Origin: JANSYL01 sp963921255 | GTDB lineage: Bacteria; Pseudomonadota; Alphaproteobacteria; Rhodobacterales; Rhodobacteraceae | DNA: 64,000 nt | NCBI GenBank assembly: GCA_963921255.3 | Contig: CAWUEW020000002.1 | Coordinates: 62,001 to 126,000 of the forward strand | Direction of reading: 5' to 3' | Shown here: in pieces, positions 8,672 to 17,416 of the stretch | How positions within the stretch are numbered: position 1 is the stretch's first letter | Layout of the letters: each line of letters begins with the position of its first letter | Position numbers and translations under genes: made by a program | The notes under the pieces: generated by a model | Seen by the model: only the letters and a program-made list of their open reading frames with translations | What the model was told of the DNA's origin: nothing | Database searches by the model: none

Positions 8672-9640
8672 TCAGCCGCCCAGCATCCAGTCACCGTCTG
8701 GCCAGAACGCATGGAAGGCAAAGGCAAACATCACGTCATGGACCACGTCATTGCCATTGGCGTCGCGGACCCGGATCTGTCCGACATCACGCCCGGCATT
8801 GATCTCGGCGCTGTCCAGGGCCGAGGCTTTGCCCGCCGCCCATGTGATCGTGACGCCCGCTTCGGAGATCTCTTCGATCTCGGCCAGCCGGTCCAGCGGC
8901 CAGGCCGCGTCCCCCACGCGGACCACGCGCGCCAATGGGTCGATACCATGCGGCGGGTTTTCACCGTTGTAGAGAAACGGCCGGGCGGCGCTGTCGTAGT
9001 TGATATAGGGGTTCCGGCCGTAGGGCCGACGCGCGTCGGGCTGGTCCATCACGAGGCCATCTGGATAGGCGGCCCGAAAGCTGTCCCAGGATTCCATCCA
9101 GATCGGCAGACTGGTCAACGCGACCCCGGCATGGGTGCCCGCGATGCCTTCGCCGATGGCCTGCTGCCACCAGCTTTCTGTCTGGCGGTCATACATGATC
9201 ATGTCCGAGTGCCGCAGATTGCCTGACACGCCAAACTCCAACACGTCACCGCCGACCCTGCGGTCGAAGGCCAACGCGGAATTGCACAAGGGGCAAAACG
9301 TGACGGCCACCGGGACGCCGGCCACGTCGTCATTCACGATCTCGTGCCAGGTGAGATACCGGATGGGATAGGCCCGTGGCGCTGCCCCGTCGATGATGAG
9401 CGTGACCACAGGCTCGCGCCCACCAAGCCGGTCCTCGTCGGCGGCACGCAGGAACACGGGGTCTTGAACGGAGGGTATCCCGTCCCGCGGCACGCCGCCC
9501 GAGATCACGTCCCCCAGATCAACGGTGGCGGTGTTGAAATCCGTGTTGGGCCAGAGGGCGGTCAATCCCGCCGGTTGAGCCAGGGCACCAGACGCCAATC
9601 CAAGGGCCAAGGTACCGGCAACAAGTGCAGTCAGACGCAT
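8672..9640 (-). CDS. DUF3179 domain-containing exported protein
   Basis: 322 residues with a Sec signal peptide (MRLTALVAGTLALGLASGALA). The DUF3179 features are visible: ISGGVPRDGIPSVQDPVFL, then PIRYLTWHEIVNDDVAGVPVAVTFCPLCNSALAFDRRV with its FCPLC dithiol motif, and a later GRNPYINYD segment. The conserved cysteines resemble a thioredoxin-like CxxC but the biochemical role is not established. The start at 9640 follows AAAGGAGCGG. About 150 bases of very GC-rich, hairpin-prone DNA separate its stop from the ABC-F gene downstream. Confidence 0.88.
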   Translation of the reverse strand: MRLTALVAGTLALGLASGALAQPAGLTALWPNTDFNTATVDLGDVISGGVPRDGIPSVQDPVFLRAADEDRLGGREPVVTLIIDGAAPRAYPIRYLTWHEIVNDDVAGVPVAVTFCPLCNSALAFDRRVGGDVLEFGVSGNLRHSDMIMYDRQTESWWQQAIGEGIAGTHAGVALTSLPIWMESWDSFRAAYPDGLVMDQPDARRPYGRNPYINYDSAARPFLYNGENPPHGIDPLARVVRVGDAAWPLDRLAEIEEISEAGVTITWAAGKASALDSAEINAGRDVGQIRVRDANGNDVVHDVMFAFAFHAFWPDGDWMLGG

Positions 9641-9775
9641 CGGTCCGCTCCTTTCGCAGAAACGCTTGCGTCCAAATTGCCGATGGAACCCCGGCGCGAC
9701 CAGCCCCTGTCACGCCAATGTGTGACCGCGTGTTCTGTCTAGGATCACGCGATCACCACGTGTCGACCGGCGACT

Positions 9776-10372
9776 TTACTCGGAAACAGCCGTGTCTTCG
9801 AGGGGCGGTTCTTCGGGATCGAAATCGAGGACCCGAACGGCAACCATACGGTCCGGTTCGCCAATGACGGCCCCGTTGCGGCCCCGACCCCGCTTGATGG
9901 CGTCGACCACGTCCATGCCATCCACGACCCGGCCAAAGACCGTGTACAGCCCGTTGAGATGGGGCGCCGCTTCGAAGGTGATGAAGAACTGCGAATTTGC
10001 CGAATCCGGGCTGTTGCCCCGCGCCATTCCCAGGATCCCGCGCTCAAACGGGATGTTCGAGAACTCCTCCTCGAGGTCGGGATAGGCAGACGCACCGCGA
10101 CCGGCATAGCGCATATCCTGGCCAAGCCGGCCAAATTCGACATCACCGGTTTGCGCCATGAAACGGTTGATCACCCGGTGAAACACGACGCCGTCATAGG
10201 CCCCCTCGGCCGCGAGAGTGGTGATCCGCTCCACATGTTGCGGCGCGACGTCCTCGAACAGGTCGATGACAATCGTGCCTTCCGCCTCGCCCGCGACGTC
10301 GATCTCCAGCCCCGCTGCCCAGGCGGGCGACGCCAAGGCAAAGGCCGCAAGCGTCGCCAAGACCTTACGCAT
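9776..10372 (-). CDS. Periplasmic cyclophilin-type peptidyl-prolyl isomerase
   Basis: 198 residues. A Sec signal (MRKVLATLAAFALASPAWA) precedes a cyclophilin fold with VVFHRVINRFMAQTGD (catalytic Arg in FHR), NSQFFITF and VFGRVVDGMDVVDAI. The ATG at 10372 is preferred over an upstream TTG. It lies eight bases inside the end of the cytoplasmic cyclophilin gene upstream, so the two form a coupled pair that places one isomerase in each compartment. The C-terminal tail is acidic (DFDPEEPPLEDTAVSE). Confidence 0.92.
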   Translation of the reverse strand: MRKVLATLAAFALASPAWAAGLEIDVAGEAEGTIVIDLFEDVAPQHVERITTLAAEGAYDGVVFHRVINRFMAQTGDVEFGRLGQDMRYAGRGASAYPDLEEEFSNIPFERGILGMARGNSPDSANSQFFITFEAAPHLNGLYTVFGRVVDGMDVVDAIKRGRGRNGAVIGEPDRMVAVRVLDFDPEEPPLEDTAVSE

Positions 10373-10865
10373 CGGCGGCAACCTTCATCGAGATCATCTT
10401 GTCCGGGTTCGCCGGCGGCTCGCCCCGGGTGATCTTGTCGACATGTTCCATGCCCGAGATCACGCGGCCATACACGGTGTATTGGCCGTTGAGGAAATGG
10501 TTGTCGTTGAAGTTGATGAAGAACTGGCTGTTGGCCGAGTTCGGGTTCGACGAGCGGGCCGCCCCGAGGGTGCCGCGATCGTGAGGCAGTTTGGAAAACT
10601 CGGCCGGCAGATCCGGCTTATCGGAGCCGCCCGTGCCTGCCATGCGCAGGTTGCCGCCGTCCTTGCCGTGCTGAACGTCACCGGTCTGCGCCATGAACCC
10701 GTCGATCACACGGTGAAAAACCACGCCATCATACGCGCCTTCGCGGGCCAGTTCCTTCATCCGGGCGCTGTGGGCCGGCGCCACATCGGGCAGAAGCTCG
10801 ATGGTGACCGTGCCGTCCTTCAGCTCGATCAGGATGGTGTTTTCGGGGTCTTTGATCTCGGCCAT
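10365..10865 (-). CDS. ppiB: Cytoplasmic cyclophilin peptidyl-prolyl isomerase
   Basis: 166 residues without a signal peptide. Cyclophilin motifs: VVFHRVIDGFMAQTGD, NSANSQFFINF, and QYTVYGRVISGMEHVDKI. It catalyses cis-trans isomerisation of X-Pro bonds during folding. The gene sits 39 bases after coaD and overlaps the exported cyclophilin gene by eight bases, so coaD, ppiB and the exported paralogue look like one transcript. The symbol follows the usual name for bacterial cytoplasmic cyclophilins of this length. Confidence 0.93.
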   Translation of the reverse strand: MAEIKDPENTILIELKDGTVTIELLPDVAPAHSARMKELAREGAYDGVVFHRVIDGFMAQTGDVQHGKDGGNLRMAGTGGSDKPDLPAEFSKLPHDRGTLGAARSSNPNSANSQFFINFNDNHFLNGQYTVYGRVISGMEHVDKITRGEPPANPDKMISMKVAADA

Positions 10866-10904
10866 TGTGGTCGATCCTTTGTGTTCGTGACAGGGACCCG
10901 CGGC

Positions 10905-11399
10905 TCAGCGCGGGAATTTTTCATAGAGCGCGTCTTTGACCTGCGGGGTCACGAAGGGCGTGATATCGCCCTTCAGGCGCGCGATTTCCTTGACCAGTTT
11001 CGAGGCAATCGCCTGACGATCTGCTTCGGCCATCAGAAAGACCGTGGTGATCTCTGAATCGAGTTTGCGGTTCATCCCGACCATCTGGAATTCGTACTCG
11101 AAATCGGCCACGGCCCGAAGGCCGCGGATGATAATCTGGGCCCCGACATCCCGGGCGCAAGAGATCAGCAGGTTTTCAAACGGGTGCGCGACGATTTCGG
11201 TTCCGGTGATCTCGGAGAGCTTGGCGCATTCCGCCTCGACCATCGCGACACGCTCTTCCAGCGTGAACAGCGGGCCCTTGTCGCGATTGATTGCAACGCC
11301 GATCACAAGCTTGTCCACCAGCGTGCAGGCGCGCTTGATGATATCGATATGACCCAACGTGATGGGGTCGAATGTGCCGGGGTAAAGCCCTGTCCGCAT
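10905..11399 (-). CDS. coaD: Phosphopantetheine adenylyltransferase
   Basis: 164 residues, the usual CoaD length. It transfers AMP from ATP to 4'-phosphopantetheine, the penultimate step of coenzyme A synthesis. The nucleotidyltransferase motif GTFDPITLGHIDII is at the N-terminus (TxGH variant), with IIRGLRAVADFEYEFQM for pantetheine binding and the C-terminal ASKLVKEIARLKGD in the position of the ISSTxVR motif. The start ATG at 11399 gives the family's MRTGLYPGTFDP beginning; the longer open frame upstream does not resemble the family. Confidence 0.96.
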   Translation of the reverse strand: MRTGLYPGTFDPITLGHIDIIKRACTLVDKLVIGVAINRDKGPLFTLEERVAMVEAECAKLSEITGTEIVAHPFENLLISCARDVGAQIIIRGLRAVADFEYEFQMVGMNRKLDSEITTVFLMAEADRQAIASKLVKEIARLKGDITPFVTPQVKDALYEKFPR

Positions 11400-11560
11400 A
11401 GCTGGTCCCTTGGCCTGTCGTCTCTCGGGGCGCACCGAACCATTTGCAGCCGCGCTTTGCAACCAAAAGACCTGCGTCAAGTCGGGCGTCCCCGCCTTGG
11501 CGTCCCGGGGCGCCCAACCTATGCCAAGGCGGCGTTCCGCCCGAAGGAAAGGTGCGATCC

Positions 11561-11830
11561 ATGCGAATTGGCTTCATTGAAAACGTCGCGCGGCAATCCA
11601 TGACGCGCAAGGGCATCAGCCGCAACGCGGCTCTGGTCCGGATCGGACTGGGGTTCGGGGGGCTCGGGCTCGGATGCGCGGCCATCTGGCTCTATGCGCC
11701 AATCGAAAAGATGACCATCACGCGCCGCGGAACCGAAGTGCCCCTGGAGTTTCTTTTGCCGGGCATGGCGGGCTTGCTGATCGGGTTCGGACTTCTCTGC
11801 CTTCTCAGCCTGGAACGGGCCGCGCCGTGA
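11561..11830 (+). CDS. Small two-helix membrane protein, unknown function
   Basis: 89 residues from the ATG at 11561, which follows GGAAAGG. A basic N-terminus (RQSMTRKGISRNAALVR) precedes a first helix (IGLGFGGLGLGCAAIWLYA). A short loop with TRRGTEVPLEF leads to a second helix (LLPGMAGLLIGFGLLCLLSL). The positive-inside pattern suggests both ends are cytoplasmic. It is divergent from coaD and its stop lies three bases from the stop of the CBS-domain gene. No family was recognised. Confidence 0.7.
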   Translation: MRIGFIENVARQSMTRKGISRNAALVRIGLGFGGLGLGCAAIWLYAPIEKMTITRRGTEVPLEFLLPGMAGLLIGFGLLCLLSLERAAP

Positions 11831-11833
11831 GGG

Positions 11834-12268
11834 TCAGAACCCTTTGATCATGCCTTCCAGCGCTTCTTTCTCCATCTCCAGCTTGGACAGTTGCGCCTTG
11901 ACGACATCCCCAATGGAAATCAGGCCGATCATCTCGTCGCCTTCCATCACCGGCATGTGGCGGAAGCGGCCTTGGGTCATTTTGACCAACACGTCATCCG
12001 AGCTGTCCTGACGGGCGCAACTGACGATGTCGGATGTCATCAAGCTGGACACCTTGTCGCTCAGGCAGGATGCGCCTTTGGTGCCAAGCACCCTGACGAT
12101 GTCGCGCTCGGACAAGATCCCCTTCACCGCTTTCCCGTCCGGAGACACGACAACCGCCCCGATCCGGCGCGTCGACAACAGGGCTGCCGCATCTGCCACG
12201 CTGCTGTCGGGCGCGATGGTCACCACGCCATCGTCGGATTTGGACTTGAGGATCTGTTGGACCAGCAT
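11834..12268 (-). CDS. CBS-domain pair protein
   Basis: 144 residues made of two CBS domains (about 1-65 and 70-135): VTIAPDSSVADAAALLSTRRIGAVVVS with GILSERDIVRVLG, then MTSDIVSCARQDSSDDVLVKMTQGRFRHMPVM with MIGLISIGDVVKA. Stand-alone CBS pairs bind adenosine nucleotides and act as sensors, but no target protein is fused or adjacent. The start at 12268 follows GGAGG. The C-terminus is a short helix (EKEALEGMIKGF). Confidence 0.92.
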   Translation of the reverse strand: MLVQQILKSKSDDGVVTIAPDSSVADAAALLSTRRIGAVVVSPDGKAVKGILSERDIVRVLGTKGASCLSDKVSSLMTSDIVSCARQDSSDDVLVKMTQGRFRHMPVMEGDEMIGLISIGDVVKAQLSKLEMEKEALEGMIKGF

Positions 12269-12345
12269 ATGAGGGCCTCCCTTGCGTGATTTTTGCGTCT
12301 CTCTCCCGTTTCCACCCTCAGCGTCCTCCACCAAAGGACGGTCTG

Positions 12346-13240
12346 TCAAGGAGTCTGGGATGCCGCCACCGCTTCAAGCCGTGCCAATTCGCGGCGCGCG
12401 CCATCGCTCAGAAGGCGGGCGAACCGGTCCAGCCGGCCATCGCGCGGGCCAGCGTGGCTGACCAACCAGAAGGTCCGCGATAGTCTGATGACATCGGGCA
12501 AAAGGCGAACCAGATCGGGGGCCGCCGGCAAGGCAAAGTCGTGGACAATCGCCAGCCCCGCACCGGCCCGCGCGAAATTGAGTTGGACCGACACCGCATT
12601 TGAGGCCAAGGGCACGCGGTCGACGCCGAGGCCCGACAGGTAATCCAGTTCGGCATCGAAGATCATATCAGGAATGTATCCGATCATCCGGGCCCCCTTC
12701 AGATCTTTCAGACCCTTCGGTGCCGAGTTGGCCTGAAGCCAGGACCGGCTCGCCGCCAGCGAAAGCCTGTAATCCGCCAGCTTTTCCGCCTGCAACCTAT
12801 CGGTATCTGGTGGAGAGACCGCAATCGCGAGATCGGCTTCGCGCCGGGAAAGGTTCACCACGCGGGGCAAGGCGAGAATCTGAATGTCGAGGTCGGGGTG
12901 ATCCCCGGCAATCCGCTGGCACACTTGCGGCAAGAGAAAATTTGCGCATCCGTCCGGCGCCCCGATCCGGATCGTGCCCGTCAAACGGTCGCCTTCGGGC
13001 GCAAGGCCCGGGCGCAGGGCGGCCTCTGCCGCTTCGGCCTTCGGCAACAGGCGCAGCCCGGCCTCGGTCAAGGTGTAGCCCTGGGGTGACTTGGCGAAGA
13101 GCACGGAGCCAAGAGCCTGTTCCAGGCGCGCAATGCGACGCCCGGCCGTCCGCGGGATCAAGGCGCAACTGCTGCGCGGCGCCAGTCAGGCTTTCGGCGC
13201 GCGCGACGCCCAGGAAAACACGCAAATCATCCCAGTTCAT
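12346..13240 (-). pseudogene. LysR-type regulator gene disrupted by a +1 frameshift
   Basis: The HTH half starts at ATG 13240 (MNWDDLRVFLGVARAESLTGAAQQLRLDP) in one frame. The rest, from GRRIARLEQALGSVLFAKSPQGYTLTEAG through the substrate domain to 12346, is in another. Removing one G near 13150 restores LDPATAGRRIARLEQ, the normal LysR recognition-helix sequence, so the gene carries a single extra base inside the DNA-binding domain. Downstream the substrate domain is intact and undegraded, which points to a recent mutation or a base-calling error. Intact, it would be about 297 residues and would sit divergently from mmsA as its likely regulator. A shorter product could start at TTG 13161 but would lack the HTH. 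Confidence 0.85.
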
Positions 13241-13251
13241 CCTGATCTCCG

Positions 13252-13269
13252 TTTTGCAAATTTGCAAAA
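13252..13269. promoter_or_regulatory. Perfect 18-bp palindrome, likely LysR operator
   Basis: TTTTGCAAATTTGCAAAA is a perfect inverted repeat located 12 bases upstream of the LysR start and 80 bases upstream of mmsA. It contains the T-N11-A spacing usual for LysR-type sites. A further half-site, TTTGCAAG, occurs at 13303-13310, nearer to mmsA, as expected for an activation site. It probably mediates autoregulation and control of mmsA. Confidence 0.6.
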
Positions 13270-13349
13270 TGACTTTAGCAAGCTGCCTCTGTTCCAAGCG
13301 TCTTTGCAAGACTAGACTGCATCCAAGTGCAGTTATGGGAGGTCAAGCG

Positions 13350-14849
13350 ATGGAAGAGCTTGGACATTGGATCAACGGCAAACGCGTGGCGGGCACATCC
13401 GGACGCTTTGCGGATGTTTGGAACCCGGCGACAGGCGAGGTGCAGGCGAAGGTCGCGCTGGCCTCGAAGGCGGAATTGGACGCCGCCGTGGCGGATGCCG
13501 CCGCCGCGCAACCGGCCTGGGCCGCGATGAACCCGCAGCGACGGGCGCGCGTCATGATGGCCTTTGTCGGCCTTTTGCAGCGCGACATGGACAAGCTGGC
13601 CGAGGCGCTGAGCCGGGAACACGGCAAGACCCTGCCGGACGCCAAGGGCGATGTGCAGCGCGGCTTGGAAGTGGTCGAGATCTGCATCGGTGCCCCGCAC
13701 CACCTGAAGGGTGAGTTTACCGACAGCGCTGGCCCGGGTATCGACATGTACTCCATGCGCCAACCGCTTGGCGTTGCCGCGGGCATCACGCCGTTCAATT
13801 TCCCGGCGATGATCCCAATGTGGAAGATGGCCCCTGCCCTTGTCTGTGGGAACGCGTTCATCCTGAAGCCGTCCGAGCGTGACCCGTCGGTCCCGTTGAT
13901 GCTGGCGGAACTGATGAAGGAAGCGGGCCTGCCTGACGGCGTCCTGCAGGTCGTCAATGGCGACAAGGAAAGCGTTGATGCGATCCTCGACAACCCGACC
14001 ATCGAGGGCGTGGGCTTCGTCGGCTCGACCCCGATTGCGCAATACATCTACGAACGCGGCTGTGCGAACGGTAAGCGCGTCCAGTGCTTCGGTGGCGCCA
14101 AGAACCACATGATCATCATGCCGGACGCCGATATGGACCAAGCGGCCGACGCTTTGGTGGGGGCAGGTTACGGGGCAGCGGGTGAACGCTGCATGGCCAT
14201 CTCGGTGGCCGTGCCCGTCGGCGACGAAACCGCGGATCGCCTGATCGAAAAGCTGGTCCCGAAGATCGAAGCCCTGAAGGTCGGCCCCTACACCGCCGGC
14301 GACGACGTGGACTACGGCCCGGTGGTCACCCCGATGGCCAAAGAAAACATCGAACGCCTCGTGCAATCCGGTGTGGATGCGGGTGCGGAACTGGTCGTCG
14401 ATGGTCGCAACTTCAACCTGCAAGGCTATGAAGACGGCTTTTTCGTCGGCCCGCACCTGTTCGACCGCGTGACGCCGGACATGGAGATTTACCAAAAAGA
14501 AATCTTTGGCCCGGTCCTGTCGACTGTGCGTGCGCAAACCTACGAAGAAGCGCTTGGTCTGGCGATGGATCATGAATACGGCAATGGCACGGCCATCTTC
14601 ACCCGCGACGGGGATGCCGCCCGCGACTTCGCGAACCGCGTGAACGTCGGCATGGTCGGCATCAACGTGCCGATCCCGGTGCCGCTGGCCTATCACACCT
14701 TTGGCGGCTGGAAAAAATCGGTCTTTGGCGATTTGAACCAGCATGGTCCCGATGCGTTCCGGTTCTACACCAAGACCAAGACGGTCACGGCGCGTTGGCC
14801 GTCGGGCATCAAGGAAGGCGGCGAGTTCACGATCCCTGTGATGGAATGA
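13350..14849 (+). CDS. mmsA: CoA-acylating methylmalonate-semialdehyde dehydrogenase
   Basis: 499 residues. It oxidises methylmalonate semialdehyde (and malonate semialdehyde) to propionyl-CoA (acetyl-CoA), the last step of valine degradation. Motifs: ITPFNFPAMIPMWKMAPALVCGN and FVGSTPIAQYIYERG for NAD binding. FGGAKNHMIIMPDAD and GAAGERCMAISVAVPVG contain the catalytic Cys of the CoA-dependent ALDH6 family. EIFGPVLSTVRAQTYEEA follows. The ATG at 13350 follows GGGAGG at seven bases; an ATG at 13335 in frame has no such site. It heads the valine cluster but is followed by a strong terminator. Confidence 0.95.
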   Translation: MEELGHWINGKRVAGTSGRFADVWNPATGEVQAKVALASKAELDAAVADAAAAQPAWAAMNPQRRARVMMAFVGLLQRDMDKLAEALSREHGKTLPDAKGDVQRGLEVVEICIGAPHHLKGEFTDSAGPGIDMYSMRQPLGVAAGITPFNFPAMIPMWKMAPALVCGNAFILKPSERDPSVPLMLAELMKEAGLPDGVLQVVNGDKESVDAILDNPTIEGVGFVGSTPIAQYIYERGCANGKRVQCFGGAKNHMIIMPDADMDQAADALVGAGYGAAGERCMAISVAVPVGDETADRLIEKLVPKIEALKVGPYTAGDDVDYGPVVTPMAKENIERLVQSGVDAGAELVVDGRNFNLQGYEDGFFVGPHLFDRVTPDMEIYQKEIFGPVLSTVRAQTYEEALGLAMDHEYGNGTAIFTRDGDAARDFANRVNVGMVGINVPIPVPLAYHTFGGWKKSVFGDLNQHGPDAFRFYTKTKTVTARWPSGIKEGGEFTIPVME

Positions 14850-14889
14850 CGCCGCGCCTGCGGGCGCTGGTTTCAATCCCATCTGTCTT

Positions 14890-14919
14890 GGGCGGTGCGC
14901 ACCAGCACCGCCCTTTTTT
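14890..14919 (+). terminator. Rho-independent terminator after mmsA
   Basis: A perfect 9-bp GC-rich stem (GGGCGGTGC with GCACCGCCC), a six-base loop and six Ts. It should end mmsA transcription before the ligase gene, so the downstream genes need their own promoter or read-through. Confidence 0.88.
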
Positions 14920-14975
14920 CTTGGCAAACGGCGCCTTGCCGTCCCATCCTGCGAAAAAAGATGCGGGACGCCATT

Positions 14976-16103
14976 ATGCCGGACACAGCCCTCACCCTCG
15001 GGATTGAAGAAGAGTACCTTTTGGTTGATCGAGACAGCCTAGCGCTGGCCGATGCGCCGCCAGACCTGATGGAAGCCTGCAAGGCCGAATTGGAAGGGCA
15101 AGTCAGCCCCGAATTTTTGAATTGCCAGATCGAGATCGGGACACGCGTGTGCGCCACGATCCCGGAGGCACGCGAAGATCTGCAGCGGCTGCGGAGTTGC
15201 GTGGCCCGGCACGCCGCGGACCACAACCTTGCCCCGATCGCGGCCTCCTGCCATCCCTTCGCGGACTGGAAGGATCAGACCCATACCGACCGCGACCGTT
15301 ACAACGATTTGGCGCGGGATCTGGGGGGCGTCGGGCGGCGCATGTTGATTTGCGGCATGCATATGCATGTGGGCTTGCCGGACGACGAAATGCGCGTCGA
15401 TCTCATGGGGCAGTTGAGCTACTTCCTGCCGCATCTTCTGGCGCTCTCGGCCTCATCGCCCTTCTGGCAGGGCGAAGACACCGGGCTGGCCTCCTATCGC
15501 CTGACCGTTTTCGACAACCTGCCCCGCACCGGGCTTCCGCCGCGGTTCAACTCGTATGCCGAGTATGAGCGTACGACCGGCGCCTTGATTGACTTGGGGC
15601 TGATCGAAGACACGACAAAGATCTGGTGGGATCTGCGCCCGTCGCACAGGTTCCCGACGCTGGAAACGCGGATCTGCGACGTGTGTCCGCGGATGGAGGA
15701 TGCAATTGCCCTGGCCGCGCTTGTGCAATGCCTGACGCGGTTCTTCAGCCGGTTGAAAAACTCGAACCTGCGCTGGCGCATCTATGACCGCTTCCTGATC
15801 AACGAAAACCGGTGGCGGGCCGTGCGCTACGGCACGTCCGAGGGACTGGTTGATTTTGGGCGCCGCGAGATCAACCCGATGCCGCAGCTTGTGTCCGAAA
15901 TTCACGAGTTGATCGCAGAAGACGCCGTGGCCCTCGGCTGCATGGCCGAGATCGGGCATCTGCACGTCATGGCCGAACAAGGCACCAGTGCGGATCGACA
16001 GCGACAAGTATACGCCGACGCCATCGACGCCGGACAGGATCGCAAGACGGCGTTGAATGCGGTTGTGAAACACCTGATCGAAGAATTCCACACCGGGCTG
16101 TGA
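14976..16103 (+). CDS. Carboxylate-amine ligase, GCS2/YbdK family
   Basis: 375 residues from ATG 14976 (an in-frame ATG at 14961 is possible). The GCS2 core is visible: LTLGIEEEYLLVDRDS at the start, then CQIEIGTRVC, ICGMHMHVGLPDDEMRVDLMGQL (metal-binding His cluster) and FPTLETRICDVCPRMEDAIALAALVQCL. RFLINENRWRAVRYGTSEGLVDF near the end supplies ATP and substrate contacts. The family makes gamma-glutamyl-type amide bonds. YbdK proteins are weak glutamate-cysteine ligases whose true substrate is often unknown. Its place inside a valine-degradation cluster is unexplained. Confidence 0.9.
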   Translation: MPDTALTLGIEEEYLLVDRDSLALADAPPDLMEACKAELEGQVSPEFLNCQIEIGTRVCATIPEAREDLQRLRSCVARHAADHNLAPIAASCHPFADWKDQTHTDRDRYNDLARDLGGVGRRMLICGMHMHVGLPDDEMRVDLMGQLSYFLPHLLALSASSPFWQGEDTGLASYRLTVFDNLPRTGLPPRFNSYAEYERTTGALIDLGLIEDTTKIWWDLRPSHRFPTLETRICDVCPRMEDAIALAALVQCLTRFFSRLKNSNLRWRIYDRFLINENRWRAVRYGTSEGLVDFGRREINPMPQLVSEIHELIAEDAVALGCMAEIGHLHVMAEQGTSADRQRQVYADAIDAGQDRKTALNAVVKHLIEEFHTGL

Positions 16104-16156
16104 CGCTCTTTCAAGCCCCGGCGCATGGCTTGCAAAACTTCTGCAACACTCGTTAA

Positions 16157-16172
16157 TTAAACAAGTGTTCAA
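16157..16172. promoter_or_regulatory. Imperfect palindrome before the acyl-CoA dehydrogenase gene
   Basis: TTAAACAAGTGTTCAA is an inverted repeat with one arm mismatch and a two-base centre. It lies in the AT-rich part of the 96-base gap after the terminator-isolated ligase gene and about 28 bases before the dehydrogenase start. It could be a repressor site in the promoter of the acyl-CoA dehydrogenase-hydrolase-mmsB run. The regulator family is not identified. Confidence 0.35.
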
Positions 16173-16199
16173 TTCGGGCGGCAAACGGGAGGGCAGCCG

Positions 16200-17345
16200 G
16201 TGGATTTTGCTCTGAGCGAGGAACAAACAGCCATCTTTGACATGGCGAAAGCGTTCGGTGACGCGGAGATCGCGCCCTTCGCGGCCCAATGGGAGAAAGA
16301 CGGAACAATCCCCAAGGATCTTTGGCCCAAACTGGCGGAGCTTGGATTGGGCGGGCTTTATGTACGCGAGGAATCTGGCGGATCAGGCCTCAGCCGGTTG
16401 GACGCGACACTGGTTTTCGAGGCCCTGTCCATGGCCTGTCCGTCGGTCGCGGCGTTCCTGTCGATCCATAACATGTGCGCCGCCATGATCGACAAGTTTG
16501 CGTCGGACGAGATGCGCGCGCGGGTGCTGCCGAAGGCCCTGACAATGGAAACCGTGATTTCCTATTGTCTGACCGAACCTGGCTCGGGCTCGGATGCCGC
16601 CGCGCTCAAGACGAAGGCCGAGCGCACCAATGAAGGCTATGCCCTGACCGGAACCAAGGCGTTCATCTCGGGGGGCGGGTATTCGGACGGGTACATCGTG
16701 ATGGCCCGGACCGGCGACGACAGCCCGCGCGGCATTTCGGCGATCTACATCGAAGATGGTGCTCCGGGGCTGAGCTTCGGCGGCCTTGAGGACAAGATGG
16801 GATGGCGGTCGCAACCCACGCGACAGGTCCAGATGGATGCCTGCGCCGTGCCGGCCGCCAATCTCCTGGGCGAAGAAGGGCATGGCTTCCGCTATGCCAT
16901 GGCAGGACTTGACGGTGGGCGACTGAACATCGCGGCCTGTTCTTTGGGCGCAGCACAGGCAGCGCTTAACGCCACCGTGACATACATGGGCGAGCGGAAG
17001 GCCTTTGGGAAATCCATCGACCAGTTCCAGGCCCTGCAGTTCCGACTGGCCGATATGGAGATCGAGCTGGAGGCCGCCCGGGTGTTCCTGCGCCAGGCGG
17101 CGTGGAAATTCGATACGGGCGCGCCGGATGCAACCAAGGCCTGTGCCATGGTGAAGAAATTCGTGACCGAGGTTGGCAGCCGCGTCGCGGACCAATGCCT
17201 GCAATTGCACGGCGGATACGGCTATCTCGCGGATTACGGGGTGGAAAAGATCGTCCGCGATTTGCGCGTGCACCAGATCCTCGAAGGCACGAACGAGATC
17301 ATGCGCCTCATCGTTTCGCGTCAAATGCTTGCCGAACGCGGCTGA
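16200..17345 (+). CDS. Acyl-CoA dehydrogenase, probably isobutyryl-CoA dehydrogenase
   Basis: 381 residues from a GTG start at 16200, supported by CGGGAGGG seven bases upstream. It has the full acyl-CoA dehydrogenase layout. The N-terminal helical domain contains FALSEEQTAIFDMAKAFGD. YCLTEPGSGSDAAALKTKAE and FISGGGYSDGYIVMARTG carry the flavin and substrate signatures. QLHGGYGYLADYGVEKIVRDLRVHQILEGTNEIMR has the catalytic Glu in EGTNE. It converts isobutyryl-CoA to methacrylyl-CoA if, as the neighbours suggest, it belongs to the valine pathway. The assignment of substrate rests on context. Confidence 0.93.
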   Translation: MDFALSEEQTAIFDMAKAFGDAEIAPFAAQWEKDGTIPKDLWPKLAELGLGGLYVREESGGSGLSRLDATLVFEALSMACPSVAAFLSIHNMCAAMIDKFASDEMRARVLPKALTMETVISYCLTEPGSGSDAAALKTKAERTNEGYALTGTKAFISGGGYSDGYIVMARTGDDSPRGISAIYIEDGAPGLSFGGLEDKMGWRSQPTRQVQMDACAVPAANLLGEEGHGFRYAMAGLDGGRLNIAACSLGAAQAALNATVTYMGERKAFGKSIDQFQALQFRLADMEIELEAARVFLRQAAWKFDTGAPDATKACAMVKKFVTEVGSRVADQCLQLHGGYGYLADYGVEKIVRDLRVHQILEGTNEIMRLIVSRQMLAERG

Positions 17346-17416
17346 TCAGGGGATCAAGGCGGCAGTGATGCCTTGGCGATGCGCCAGCTGATTTGGACGG
17401 GGGACGATAGGGCCGC

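Noticed and set aside
13146..13156. Programmed ribosomal frameshift in the LysR gene
   Set aside because: No slippery heptamer or stimulatory structure is evident, and one base removal gives a perfect family sequence.
13275..14927. A 550-codon open frame antisense to mmsA
   Set aside because: A shadow of strong codon bias in mmsA; its composition (His and Arg rich, no motifs) is typical of such shadows.
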